Positions 24,534 through 33,270 of a stretch of 47,674 nt of DNA are shown here, piece after piece. Source of the stretch: Methylobacterium sp. NEAU K. GTDB taxonomy: Bacteria > Pseudomonadota > Alphaproteobacteria > Rhizobiales > Beijerinckiaceae. The stretch's first letter is position 1. The number at the start of each line of letters is the position of its first letter. The stretch spans positions 1 through 47,674 of the forward strand of contig NZ_JAUYZJ010000036.1 of the NCBI RefSeq assembly GCF_030700285.1. Reading direction: 5' to 3'. Under the pieces are notes generated by a model, which had not been told where the DNA came from, did not search any database, and saw only the letters and a program-made list of their open reading frames with translations. A program made the position numbers and the translations under genes.

Positions 24534-24773
24534 ATGCGCAGCCTCATCCTCGCCATCAGCTTCATCGCTACCGCCGCCCCCGCCTCGGCGCAGGCGCCTA
24601 AACGCGGCAACGAGGACCTGAAGACCTACTGTTCCGGAGATGCCGTCACCTTCTGCAGCGGCAAGGATCCGGACAGCCCGGAGATGGACGCCTGCTTCAA
24701 GGCGAACATGAGCAAAATCTCGGAGAACTGTCGGCGCGCGATCACGGCCTACAAGGGTGGAGGGGGCAAGTAA
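24534..24773 (+). CDS. Small secreted cysteine-rich protein
   Basis: A 79-residue protein with a clear signal peptide (MRSLILAISFIATAAPASAQ, cleavage after AQA). The mature part has four cysteines in a pattern like the Cys-rich GLG1 repeat: YCSGDAVTFCSGKDPDSPEM, then DACFKANMSKISENCRRAI. It ends in a glycine-rich lysine tail. It is probably periplasmic with two disulfide bonds. The function is unknown. Confidence 0.8.
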   Translation: MRSLILAISFIATAAPASAQAPKRGNEDLKTYCSGDAVTFCSGKDPDSPEMDACFKANMSKISENCRRAITAYKGGGGK

Positions 24774-25775
24774 CGTTCGCCCTGCGCTCCCGGAACGAGG
24801 ATTGATGTTCCAGCCTCTCAGTCACTGGAGCCGGTGAGGGTCATCACAGGCCTGCAGCTTCGCGCAGCAGTGTCTCACTCGGGTGGAAGGCCACGTTCTT
24901 GCAACCAGGGCGAAGGTGCCTCTGAGCGTTGTGACGCGAACTGAGAGCAGCCCTGGTGAGCCGGCAATCACCATCGCGCAGCTCAACGCCCTGATGCAGA
25001 TCCTGCGCGCTGCCGGCACCAGCTTTCCGCCTGCCGATCCTGATGCCGATGGCGACGGGACACAGTCCTGATCGTTTTTCGCGATGAGCGTACGAAGCTG
25101 ACAGCGATAGGCGAGCCGGACGCGGCCCACGACTCGCTTCCGCAGTCGGCCCCCTCACACCGGACGATCGCGCCGAAGTGGATCGTGAGCCCTCCTGCGA
25201 TCGTGGTGATACGGCCACCAGCGCCCTGATCGGGTAAGCGCCTCCTATTACCCTTCCCGCGTGCAGCCCTGATGTCGGAAGCCCGCGACACCTGCTGTCC
25301 TCCTTCTCGGGCCGCCCGTCTCTCGGCATGCCGCTCTTCCAGCAACGCCTTTAAGTCGATCACTTCCGGCTCGGGCGCCGTGGCGATGCGCCTACGGCTT
25401 CGAGAGGGCTCGGGCGGCCATCCCACCCGCCGTTGTCTCTCCCGGAACCAGGCGATGTCTTCGGGATCGAACCGCTTCCGGACCCGCTTCAATCCCAGCC
25501 CGACCGCGATGTAGGCGATGTCACCGCAGGCACGTGAGGGGCGAAGGTCCGACGGATGATCTGCAGCAGCTTGGCTGCGTGATCGCAGCTTCCTCGAACC
25601 GCGCTGGATCGCGATTACCGACGCAGCCCCCACTTCCGTCCCGCATTTCTCATCCGTGCACGCCGTCAAGGTCAAAGACAGGGGTAGATTGCCAAGTCCA
25701 CAGCATATATAGAGATAAGAACGGACAGGAATAAATCTTAAGATTTTATCTATTAACCAAAACAAGGGTCAAGTC
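24774..25775. other. No confident gene; weak frames only
   Basis: A 1-kb stretch. On the minus strand a frame ending at 24983 has a protein-like middle (GLGLKRVRKRFDPEDIAWFR, then VIDLKALLEERHAERRAARE, about 25270-25530), flanked by unlikely sequence. It may be a decayed or small unrecognised gene. A plus frame at 24883-25071 ends FPPADPDADGDGTQS and is equally uncertain. No RNA gene was recognised. The right end (25690-25775) is AT-rich and probably carries the promoter of the next gene. Confidence 0.35.
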
Positions 25776-26012
25776 GTGATCGTCGCTGCTATCCTATTCA
25801 CAGTTGGTATTATAATAGGTTGGCTTTGCAACATCATTGCTTTGTGCCTATCGTCATCGCTGATATGTGTTGGCTTTTTTACATTTTTTATGATATTTTC
25901 AGAAACAAAAATGCTACATCTTCTTATTTTAATTGGATATCTTTTCACACATCAAGCGGGATATCTGCTCGGTGCATATCTTGGCGCTGAGCCAGAGGAA
26001 TACAAATCCTGA
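25776..26012 (+). CDS. Small AT-rich hydrophobic membrane protein
   Basis: A 78-residue protein made almost entirely of membrane segments: two or three helices between residues 3 and 70 (IVAAILFTVGIIIGWLCNII, then FFTFFMIF and LLILIGYLFTHQAGYLLGAY), ending EPEEYKS. Its base composition is far lower in GC than the surrounding chromosome, which points to recent acquisition. No family is recognised. Confidence 0.55.
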   Translation: MIVAAILFTVGIIIGWLCNIIALCLSSSLICVGFFTFFMIFSETKMLHLLILIGYLFTHQAGYLLGAYLGAEPEEYKS

Positions 26013-26021
26013 ATACTCTGC

Positions 26022-26159
26022 CTACCATAACCAGATTATGCGCCCGGAGAGTTGGTAGATGAGCAGCCAGATTGCCGCCGCTGCGATGCCTGCTGCCACC
26101 ACGAGAGCCAGCGACGGCCTGCGGCCCCGTTTCCGGCGGAGCCATGCGAAGTTGTTCAC
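26022..26159 (-). CDS. Small single-pass membrane protein
   Basis: A 45-residue protein (MNNFAWLRRKRGRRPSLALV, then a helix and IWLW). The GTG at 26159 is chosen because AGGAAGGAG lies 8 nt upstream; a longer frame from 26258 lacks a ribosome site. A basic N-terminus followed by one helix suggests an inner-membrane protein with its start inside. Function unknown. It ends tail to tail with the AT-rich membrane protein. Confidence 0.5.
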   Translation of the reverse strand: MNNFAWLRRKRGRRPSLALVVAAGIAAAAIWLLIYQLSGRIIWLW

Positions 26160-26524
26160 GGTTGGAGCTCCTTCCTGGAGTTGCCTGACCCCGCGGGTAC
26201 GCGACCGAGCCGATACGGGTTTCAGGGCCGGGGGATTTTTTGCGCTCGCTAAGTTCATGGGCTGCCGTTAGCATGAAGAGCGCGGGCGCAATCTGACCTC
26301 ATAGACACATAAGGGGATTTTCAGAGATCTTTATTTAAATCGCGTTTTTATTTACCTTTCTGGTGGACGTTTTTAAGGTTCAGACATCGGCAGTTATGTG
26401 TTTTGCCGGGGCACATGGTAAACGTAGAGCTATTCCGTACGGGGCATTCACCCACAGTCGCTTCCCCGCATTGCGCCACGTCCACGTGCAATCGGTGGGT
26501 GCCCACACAATCAGCCCGGTGGGC
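26160..26524. other. Intergenic region, AT-rich
   Basis: No convincing coding frame. The part from 26300 to 26400 is AT-rich (TTTATTTAAATCG, TTTTTATTTACC) and could hold promoters. No hairpin or RNA gene was recognised. Confidence 0.5.
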
Positions 26525-26848
26525 CTATGACTTCACTGCGGCCATCGCCCGGAGGCTCAGGTCGATCGCACGGACGAGTTGCTCGGCAGTCTGAGTCGCG
26601 GCAGGGTCTCGCGACATCGCGATTGCCGCCTGCTGCAACGTGCGGAACTGCTGAAGTCGAGCGGCGGGATCGCCTCCTCGGGCGATAGCTGACCGCACGA
26701 GGCCGTGGACGACCTCACGCGCGAAACGGTCATCGAAGCCGGACAACGTCCGGGCCTGCCCGGGCTCGCAGCGGGCGCTCCTACCGGGGCAAGCAGCGTC
26801 AGCGAGCGCTTCTACTGATTCCGGGATCGGGGCCCTGACTTTGCTCAT
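26525..26848 (-). CDS. Hypothetical protein, second gene of a coupled pair
   Basis: A 107-residue soluble helical protein (MSKVRAPIPESVEALADAAC, FAREVVHGLVRSAIARGGDP, RAIDLSLRAMAAVKS). The ATG at 26848 overlaps the stop of the upstream gene (ATGA), so it is preferred over a longer frame. No family is recognised. The C-terminal half has a heptad-like pattern. Confidence 0.6.
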   Translation of the reverse strand: MSKVRAPIPESVEALADAACPGRSARCEPGQARTLSGFDDRFAREVVHGLVRSAIARGGDPAARLQQFRTLQQAAIAMSRDPAATQTAEQLVRAIDLSLRAMAAVKS

Positions 26849-27207
26849 CCCATCACCGGATGCGACAGCGGGATCCCGGTGCGGACCATGTCGCGCTTGT
26901 AGGCATCCCGATCGGTGCGCAGAGCGTTCTGAGAGGCTTTGTGGCTCGCGACCGCCCCGACTAGGTCGAGAGTCCAACCCTTCGCCAGGGAATAGGCTTC
27001 GCTCGCGAGATCGCCGGGGATGGCTTCCACCGCGGCGATGATATCGTCGTCCGTGACCTCAGAAATCTTGCGGAGGTCGGACACGGTGGGGTTGCTGGCC
27101 CTGTCGGAGGGCTCCTGCAGCCGCCCCAAGACGTCCATGAGGCGGCGGCTACGCGAACACGCCGCCTCAGCTTGGCTGTGCTGGCGCCCTGCCCCGAGAA
27201 GGCGCAT
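26845..27207 (-). CDS. Hypothetical protein, first gene of a coupled pair
   Basis: A roughly 120-residue protein (MRLLGAGRQHSQAEAACSRS; ISEVTDDDIIAAVEAIPGDL; SHKASQNALRTDRDAYKRDM). No signal peptide or membrane helix. An ATGA overlap links it to the next gene, and it diverges from a small gene at 27264. Family and function unknown. The start is uncertain, since the frame is open further upstream to 27270. Confidence 0.55.
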   Translation of the reverse strand: MRLLGAGRQHSQAEAACSRSRRLMDVLGRLQEPSDRASNPTVSDLRKISEVTDDDIIAAVEAIPGDLASEAYSLAKGWTLDLVGAVASHKASQNALRTDRDAYKRDMVRTGIPLSHPVMG

Positions 27208-27263
27208 AAGGGCCTCATCCCTCCGCGCAATCCCGTGCACTGGGCCACGAAGCGGAGGCCGAG

Positions 27264-27419
27264 ATGGCACGCGAATTCACGACCGGCAAAGCGCAGGCCG
27301 TCACGCCCGAGGACTTCAACGAACGCGTGAAACGCTTGCTCGCCAACAAGCCGGACCCGCGCAAGGCTGAGCCGAGAGCCAGAAACTTCAAGGCAAACAA
27401 GCCGTTTGCGAAGGACTGA
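27264..27419 (+). CDS. Small basic hypothetical protein
   Basis: A 51-residue protein (MAREFTTGKAQAVTPEDFNE, VKRLLANKPDPRKAEPR, NKPFAKD) with GGAGG placed 5 nt before the ATG. It is highly charged and rich in Lys and Arg, with no hydrophobic segment. Composition and a good ribosome site support a real gene. The function is unknown; a nucleic-acid-binding role is possible. Confidence 0.55.
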   Translation: MAREFTTGKAQAVTPEDFNERVKRLLANKPDPRKAEPRARNFKANKPFAKD

Positions 27420-27542
27420 GGCCGCGCCTTCAGAGGCGCTCGCACCGGCGGGGCGGCCATACATCACGGCTCGCCCGGCCTCGCGCATCCCGATCGTATG
27501 TCGGAACGAAGGACAGCCCTATGTCCCCACAATCCGCCAATC

Positions 27543-27557
27543 ATTGATATGATCAAT
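27543..27557. promoter_or_regulatory. Short palindrome upstream of small secreted protein gene
   Basis: ATTGAT and ATCAAT flank a 3-nt spacer about 100 bp before the gene at 27657, in an AT-rich patch that also contains a further ATTGATT. It resembles a regulator-binding site, but no cognate regulator is adjacent. Confidence 0.3.
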
Positions 27558-27656
27558 ATGGGCTATTGATTGTATCTGTTTGAATGATGGTGCGGTGCGG
27601 CGCATCTAATCCCTCGAAGCCGGGATCAGTCCCGGAACCTCAGTGGGATCAGCACC

Positions 27657-27875
27657 ATGACCATCCGCACCATCACTCTCGCCACCCTCGCGACCGTCAC
27701 GTTGATTGGCTCCGCCCAGGCAAACGAGCGCGTCAATCTTACTCCGCCGCTCTATCGTGAGCAGGCCCGTGCCACGGCCACCGTTCGACCCCCGTCCGAA
27801 CTGGCCACCACGCCGCGGCTCGTTCCTACCGCTCCAGTAGGTCGGCGCCTCGTCGTTGAGGCGGTCGCTCGCTAA
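27657..27875 (+). CDS. Small secreted protein
   Basis: A 72-residue protein with a signal peptide (MTIRTITLATLATVTLIGSA, cleavage after AQA). The mature part is short, Arg- and Pro-rich, and lacks cysteines (ERVNLTPPLYREQARATATV). A GC-rich hairpin follows 36 bp after the stop. No known family. Confidence 0.65.
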   Translation: MTIRTITLATLATVTLIGSAQANERVNLTPPLYREQARATATVRPPSELATTPRLVPTAPVGRRLVVEAVAR

Positions 27876-27910
27876 CATAGTCCCGTGGCCATGCCGCGGA
27901 CCCAGAAGGA

Positions 27911-27939
27911 AGGCCCCGGCATGGGACCGGGGCCCTTTC
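27911..27939 (+). terminator. Rho-independent-like terminator
   Basis: GGCCCCGG (27912-27919) pairs with CCGGGGCC (27927-27934), followed by CTTTCC. It lies just after the small secreted protein gene at 27657-27875. Confidence 0.6.
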
Positions 27940-28535
27940 CATTCGGACCATGGGTGTTCCGCTCGCTTTTCCTAGTTGCGGGCGCATCACGGAGGGGCCC
28001 ATGTTTCGGCCGGTTTGGCGGTCGGGGCGGGTGCGCTCCCCCGATCCGGGGACTGATGCGACGCCCCGGCTGATGACTGGTCGAGACGCGGGCGTACAAC
28101 CGACCAGCGGAAGTGTTCGGAGATCCGCTTCGGAGACGCGGATTGGGCGCGATGAATGACCGCAATGGGCGCGAGGCGGCCGGCCGGATCAGGCCGAAAT
28201 CGGCCGGTCCGCTATGGAGCGGCCGGCATAGTGAAGCGGACGTTCCGTCTTCGACCCCGTGTTGGGCCTGCCAAATATCGAGATGACTTCTTAAACGCAG
28301 TCATATGTCCGCAAATATTAAAATTTGTCTCAAGTTGGAAATGCCAAATGGAAGATTTACGAATCGTATTTTCTCTTCTCATCACCGATTTATACATTCG
28401 TAAATCAATTAATCCGGCTGAGTATGCGATTATTTCTTAGATCTTGCGCCATTTTAGCTGGGGCATAATCAGAGATCGACTGATTTTGGCTTGGGAGTAC
28501 AGTTGTGATAGGGTAATCAGGTATAGAGCAAACTG
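27940..28535. other. Intergenic region without recognised gene
   Basis: A GC-rich left half has open frames only as composition artefacts. From about 28270 the sequence turns AT-rich up to the cyclase start, and a plus frame ending at 28440 reads like a fragment. No family was recognised. The promoter of the cyclase gene is expected in 28440-28535. Confidence 0.5.
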
Positions 28536-30491
28536 ATGGGGGCAGTGTTGGATCGGGCCGTGGAGCGCCGCCTTGCCGCGATCCTGCTGACGGACGTGGT
28601 TGGCTATAGCCGAATGATTTCCGAGGACGAGACTGGCACCCTGCGCCGGCTCAAGGCGCTCCGCCGGACCGTGATCGAGCCGCAGGTCGCCGCCGCTCAT
28701 GGCCGGATCGTGAAGTCGACCGGCGACGGCGTGCTGGTCGAGTTCCACAGCTCGGTGCGTGCCGTTGGCTGTGCCGTTACCATCCAACGCGCGACCGCCA
28801 TGCATAATGCCGGCCTTCCCGAGAACCAAGCAATGCGCATGCGCATCGGCATCAACCTTGGCGACGTGATTGCGGAGCCGGACGGAGACCTCTACGGCGA
28901 CGGCGTGAACGTGGCCGCGCGCCTGGAACCGCTGGCCGAACCGGGCGGCCTGTGCATTTCCCGCTCGATCCACGATCAGGTCCGGGACAAGCTTCCCTAC
29001 CACTTCGAAGACCGCGGCAAGCTCGAACTCAAGAATATCGCCCGGCCGATCGGCGTTTTCGCCCTCTCTGCCGAAGCCATCGCGGCCAGTGCCGACCTGC
29101 CTGAGGACGAACCGGATCAGTCGCCACAAGCTGCGGTCGCAAGCCGCCGCCCTCTCTGGCTCGCCGGAGTGGCTGGCGTGCTCGGCCTTGCCGCAGCCGT
29201 CGGCTTGGGCTGGTGGTATCGGCCCGCCAAGGTTCCCACGGCCGACCACACGCTCGCGGTGCAGGCCGGCCTACCGCCCAAGCCCCTGCCGCCGCTCTCA
29301 CTGGTGGTGCTGCCGTTTGCAAACCTGAGCGCCGATCCGGAGCAGGACTTCTTCGCGGACGGGCTGACGGAGGATCTGACCACCGACCTTTCGCATCTGG
29401 CCGGCAGCTTCGTGATCGCGCGCAACACGGCCTTCACCTACAAAGGCAAGGCTGTCGACGTGAAGCAGGTCGGCCGCGACCTCGGCGTCCGCTACGTCCT
29501 CGAAGGAAGCGTGCGGCGCGCCGCCGATCGCGTGATCCTGAATGCGCAGCTCATATCGACCGAGACCGGGGCCCATCTGTGGGCCGACAGGTTCGAAGGT
29601 GAGCGCAGCCGGCTCGGCGACCTGCAGGTCGAGTTCGTCGCCCGCCTCGCCCGCTCGCTCGACGTGCAACTGACCCAAGCAGAAAGCCTTCGCACGCTGC
29701 GTGAGCGGCCGGACAACCCAAACTCCGCTGATCTCGCCATGCGCGGTTGGGCAGCTCTGAACCGGCGTCCAAGTCCCGCGCATCTTCAAGAGGCACTTAA
29801 TCTTTTTGAGCTTGCTCTTCAGAAAGATCAACGTCTCACTTCCGCATTGGTGGGTAAAGCGCGCTCCATATCCTACATGGTATGGCTCCGATGGAGCTCA
29901 TCTCCTGCTGAAAACTTAGCTGCAGCGAATGAGGCAATTACGTCGGTGCTGTCAGATGCGCCTGAGCATGCGATGGCCCACTTCGTGAAGGGTGAAATAC
30001 TGAAAGCACAAAAAAAGCACGACTTGGCAGTCCCTGAATTCGAGACTGCGATTAGGAACGATAGGAATTTAGCTGTCGCCTATGAGGAGCTTGGTCATAC
30101 GAAAATCCTGCTCGGCCGCTCGAATGAGGCGCTGCCGCTGATCGAGAAGGCTCTGCGTCTAAGCCCGCACGACCCAGCCTTAAATTTTTGGCTATTCCAT
30201 ATGTGTCACGCATTCACACATTTAGGCCGAGACTCGGAGGCCATTGATTGGTGCCGTAAATCGGTCGCAGCTGGACCACTTTGGCTGGCTTATATCGACT
30301 TGTCTGCTGCTTACGCTTGGACTGAACAGAAAGTCGAAGCGCAGGATGCAGTTGCAGAGCTTTTGAAGTTAATGCCTGGCTACACCGTTCAGAAATGGGC
30401 AAATGCTGGATTCTCGGACAACCCAAAATTCTTGATTGAATATCAGCGCATAGTTGATGGGCTGAGGAAAGCCGGACTACCCGAAGGATAG
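28536..30491 (+). CDS. Class III adenylate/guanylate cyclase with TolB-like and TPR regions
   Basis: A 651-residue signalling protein. Residues 8-180 form a class III cyclase catalytic domain: metal Asp in AAILLTDVVGYSRMI, IVKSTGDGVLVEF (Lys and second Asp), and the transition-state Asn/Arg in LYGDGVNVAARLEPL. One membrane helix (about 205-228) leads to a FlgO/TolB-N-like domain (LVVLPFANLSADPEQDFFAD, VRYVLEGSVRRAADRVILNA, THLWADRF-like) and then TPR repeats (SADLAMRGWAALNRRPSPAH, AYEELGHTKILLGRSNEALP). It probably makes cAMP in response to an extracytoplasmic or protein-interaction signal. GC content falls sharply from about 29790 onward, within the TPR part. Confidence 0.9.
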   Translation: MGAVLDRAVERRLAAILLTDVVGYSRMISEDETGTLRRLKALRRTVIEPQVAAAHGRIVKSTGDGVLVEFHSSVRAVGCAVTIQRATAMHNAGLPENQAMRMRIGINLGDVIAEPDGDLYGDGVNVAARLEPLAEPGGLCISRSIHDQVRDKLPYHFEDRGKLELKNIARPIGVFALSAEAIAASADLPEDEPDQSPQAAVASRRPLWLAGVAGVLGLAAAVGLGWWYRPAKVPTADHTLAVQAGLPPKPLPPLSLVVLPFANLSADPEQDFFADGLTEDLTTDLSHLAGSFVIARNTAFTYKGKAVDVKQVGRDLGVRYVLEGSVRRAADRVILNAQLISTETGAHLWADRFEGERSRLGDLQVEFVARLARSLDVQLTQAESLRTLRERPDNPNSADLAMRGWAALNRRPSPAHLQEALNLFELALQKDQRLTSALVGKARSISYMVWLRWSSSPAENLAAANEAITSVLSDAPEHAMAHFVKGEILKAQKKHDLAVPEFETAIRNDRNLAVAYEELGHTKILLGRSNEALPLIEKALRLSPHDPALNFWLFHMCHAFTHLGRDSEAIDWCRKSVAAGPLWLAYIDLSAAYAWTEQKVEAQDAVAELLKLMPGYTVQKWANAGFSDNPKFLIEYQRIVDGLRKAGLPEG

Positions 30492-30613
30492 ATCTATGTT
30501 CGGTTGTCGCAATTATATTTTCTATAGTTTATAACTGATACAATATCCGGCTGATTGATTCGGCGGGGATCCCCGCGTGGTTTTGGGCTGGCCAGGATCT
30601 GTGGCCCTGTCTC

Positions 30614-31003
30614 ATGGAGATGGATATGGCCCACATAGCGGATCATCTGAGCATCACGGAACGGGGCCGGCGTCCCCGCACCTGGGACGACGCCTGCGTG
30701 GCGCGCGCACTATCAGGCGATCTGGCTTCTGGCGCAGGGCAGTTTGTCGGCGGAGGTCGCGTCCACGACCGGGTTCGTGCAGCGCTGGCAGGAGCAACTG
30801 GCCAGCCGTTACAACCAGTTCGGTCCCGATGCGGTGGGCGACCGGCGCCGCCGCAACGGCGCCAACCCGCGGCTTCTGACCCCTGAACTCCTGGACAAGC
30901 TGCGGGCGCGCCTGGCGCAGCCACCGCCCGATGGCGGGACCTGGAGCACGCCCAAGATCGCGCTGCGGATGGCCCAAGAACTCGGGCTGGCCTGGTCTGA
31001 CTG
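30614..31003 (+). pseudogene. Helix-turn-helix N-terminus of an IS630-like transposase, frameshifted
   Basis: The frame starting near 30614 (ITERGRRPRTWDDACVARA) must shift at about 30707 to continue HYQAIWLLAQGSLSAEVAST, RWQEQLASRYNQFGPDAVGD, LLTPELLDKLRARLAQPPPD and WSTPKIALRMAQELGL. This is a winged helix domain of IS630-like transposases. The catalytic part is absent, and the sequence passes directly into an IS66 fragment. Confidence 0.65.
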
Positions 31004-31318
31004 ATGCTCGATCGGCTGCTCGCCCGCCTGCATCGCCACAGAGCCGCCTTGCTGCGCGTGTGGGAGCGCCCCGGGATCCCGCTCCACACCAACGGCTCGG
31101 ATAACGACATCCGCGCCTGCGTGACCAAGCGGAAGATCTCCGGCGGGACCATGAGCGAGGCGGGCCGCACCGCCCGCGATGTCATGCTCGGCCTGATGAA
31201 GACTTGCGCAAAGCTCGGGATCTCGTTCTTCCGCTACCTTAGCGACCGCGTCGGGATCTCTGGCGGTGAAGCGATCCCGCCCCTACCGGACCTCATCAGA
31301 CACGCTGCAACAGCTTGA
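31004..31318 (+). pseudogene. IS66-family transposase C-terminal fragment
   Basis: The frame reads IPLHTNGSDNDIRACVTKRK, ISGGTMSEAGRTARDVMLGL, KTCAKLGISFFRYLSDRVGI and LPDLIRHAA, the conserved C-terminus of IS66 transposases. The N-terminal and central regions are missing. It abuts the IS630-like fragment without a gap. Confidence 0.82.
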
Positions 31319-31464
31319 CCGCCCGGATGTCTCCCCCGGTTACCATCGAGACGTCAGCGTGACCGTGCATCGACTGGTCGGCGATGGGCATCATCGGCCT
31401 TTAATGATTGCTTGGCATCTGCCAGATTTGAGCGCAGAATGTCTGAATATTTGGAGGTGCTCTT

Positions 31465-31974
31465 ATGGTGAGCCTTCGCATCAGATCTGAGACGCCAGAT
31501 ATTTCCGCTTATCCGGATTTGGTCGTTATGATGCTGGGTATGCGTGCTCAAAACCTGCGAGGAGCACTTACTATCCTTAGGATAGGTGGACCGATTGATA
31601 AGGCGGGCGCCAATTGGCCAGACGGGCTGCTCAGGTATGAGAATAGAATACTCTTCCAAATTTTCCCGCTTCATGCCGGCATGCGATGGTATTGGCGTGA
31701 CCTGAAATCAATGGAGATGTGGTCTAGATCTGATCCACACAAAACATGGTGGGCAAAGTTTATTCAGAACCCCGAAGGCACTGAGTTCTGGCACGAAACC
31801 TATCACATGCGCGGCGGAATGCAGGGCGTTTATCTCAACATGCGCAAGTCCTACGGCTTTTCAAGTTTTCTACCAATGGCTCCGACCGCTGGAACGATCA
31901 GATCTCGTTTAGAAACAGAATCCATAGCGGGGCGCTTGCCCGGCACTGAACAGCCCGATCATCGTTCTTCATAA
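31465..31974 (+). CDS. DUF4188-family protein
   Basis: A 169-residue protein. The conserved core (DLVVMMLGMRAQNLRGALTI, FPLHAGMRWYWRDLKSMEMW, HKTWWAKFIQNPEGTEFWHE, YHMRGGMQGVYLNM) matches the DUF4188 family, a ferredoxin-like fold related to small monooxygenase-type proteins. The C-terminal 25 residues are less typical. Its GC content is clearly below the regional level, and it lies just after two transposase fragments, consistent with transfer. The activity is unknown. Confidence 0.75.
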   Translation: MVSLRIRSETPDISAYPDLVVMMLGMRAQNLRGALTILRIGGPIDKAGANWPDGLLRYENRILFQIFPLHAGMRWYWRDLKSMEMWSRSDPHKTWWAKFIQNPEGTEFWHETYHMRGGMQGVYLNMRKSYGFSSFLPMAPTAGTIRSRLETESIAGRLPGTEQPDHRSS

Positions 31975-32335
31975 ATTTACACCCGTTCATTGTACCGGAT
32001 GTCCTTGTCGGCATGCCGTAGGGGACAGCGGGAGATGGGCGGCTAGGGCGTCCGTACGAGTAGGTTTCGGCTGGCGGACACCACCGCAGCACACCGTATC
32101 ACCGCGTGCATCCCGCAGACCCCGGTCCGCAGTGACGGTTCTGGGTCTCGCCGCGTTCCATGTCTGTTCTGCATCCATCCCGGGATCAGAGGGGACGATG
32201 GCGAGGCGCGGCGTGTTCGTAAGGGCCGAAGAGGTGCTGTTACTCGATGACGCTGCCCGCTGGCGTCGAACCTGCATCGATGTCCTGCGTCGAGTCCAGC
32301 CACAGGGTCCGCTCTGACGGGCAACGGAAGCCGTC
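31975..32335. other. Intergenic region without recognised gene
   Basis: Only short conflicting frames on both strands. No hairpin, RNA or family was recognised. Confidence 0.5.
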
Positions 32336-32554
32336 TTGAATGCGATCGATGGACTGGCCGAGGTGTCCGCGCACGACGCCCGGCTCGTGGGCGTGCCGGC
32401 GGTGGTGCGGGGCGAAGCGGTCGAATACGAGACCGCGGACGGCGCGCGGGTCCTCGCCGAAGTCGCCTGGAGCGAGGGCGGGGAGGCTGGGCTGCACGTA
32501 CCGTCCGGTGTGCACCACTCGGCGCTGGCTACGTCCCTGGAACGGGCGGCCTGA
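32336..32554 (+). CDS. Short PilZ-like hypothetical protein, uncertain
   Basis: A 72-residue frame from a TTG (NAIDGLAEVSAHDARLVGVP, VLAEVAWSEGGEAGLHVPSG). The end weakly resembles the last strand pair of PilZ domains. The RxxxR c-di-GMP motif is not seen. It may be a fragment or a small unknown protein. Confidence 0.3.
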   Translation: MNAIDGLAEVSAHDARLVGVPAVVRGEAVEYETADGARVLAEVAWSEGGEAGLHVPSGVHHSALATSLERAA

Positions 32555-32669
32555 GCGATCGGACAATCCGGATCAGGTAGAGTAGTCGAGACTTGATCTG
32601 ACGGATGGTGTCAGTGAGCTAAGGCGCGAGCCGAGTCCGGGCGCAGAGTGGTCAACGTGCGCAGCGCCC

Positions 32670-33270
32670 AGCCTCGGCGTTTTCGATGACATCGGTAAGA
32701 TTATCCCTCAGCTCGTGCTGCTGCATCGCAGTTTCCTGTCCGAGCAGATCAAAGCCTCGTTCAAACTGAACGTAGAGCAAATTGAAGCCTTTACCGATCT
32801 GGAGCTCCCACAGAAGGATGCGCCCATGGTCGAGGCTTTCTCCGCTCTGGTCGCGGACTGCTACCCCGTCGAGCGCATGTTTTTCGATCTCCTGGCATCC
32901 AGCGGCCCTCCTGAGCCGCAGGTCGCACGGGGATCTGTGCGACTTGGTCGAGGTGACGACGGGGGTCGCTCGCCTTTCGCTCCTCGTGGCTCCATTCCGG
33001 GTCGACGGGGAGCCACGCCCGCTCGACGAGAAGCGTCGACTGCTCCTGATGGGTGCCCCCGGCGAGCAGCACATGTTCGGCGTCCGGATCGTCGAGCCGT
33101 TCCTGCGCAGGGCGAGTTGGGCGGGTTCGGTCGGGCTCTCGTCCAGTCCGGAGGAGTTCGCTGCTCTGGTGGCATCCGAATTGTTTGAAATCGTCGGTCT
33201 GACGCTCAGCAATGAGACGCGCGTCAATCAGCTCGCGATGGCGATACACTCCGTACGCGAAGCGTCGTGA
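32670..33270 (+). pseudogene. Frameshifted AerR/PpaA-like copy
   Basis: Two plus frames together match the protein that begins at 46932. The first reads IIPQLVLLHRSFLSEQIKAS and DAPMVEAFSALVADCYPVER. A frameshift near 32905 leads to GDLCDLVEVTTGVARLSLLV, KRRLLLMGAPGEQHMFGVRI and VGLTLSNETRVNQLAMAIHS, ending VREAS. The N-terminal 50 residues and a start are missing. The E-x-H-x-x-G ligand-type motif is kept. It is a degenerate paralogue. Confidence 0.82.

Noticed and set aside
24844..25329. A 161-residue minus-strand frame
   Set aside because: Composition and the lack of any motif suggest chance; overlapping frames on both strands are equally open.
27872..28165. A 97-residue minus-strand frame
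   Set aside because: It is Arg/Pro/Gly-rich, covers a likely terminator hairpin and has no start signal.
30563..30576. Perfect palindrome GCGGGGATCCCCGC after the cyclase gene
   Set aside because: It has no loop or T-run and no adjacent regulator; it may be chance or an IS end.
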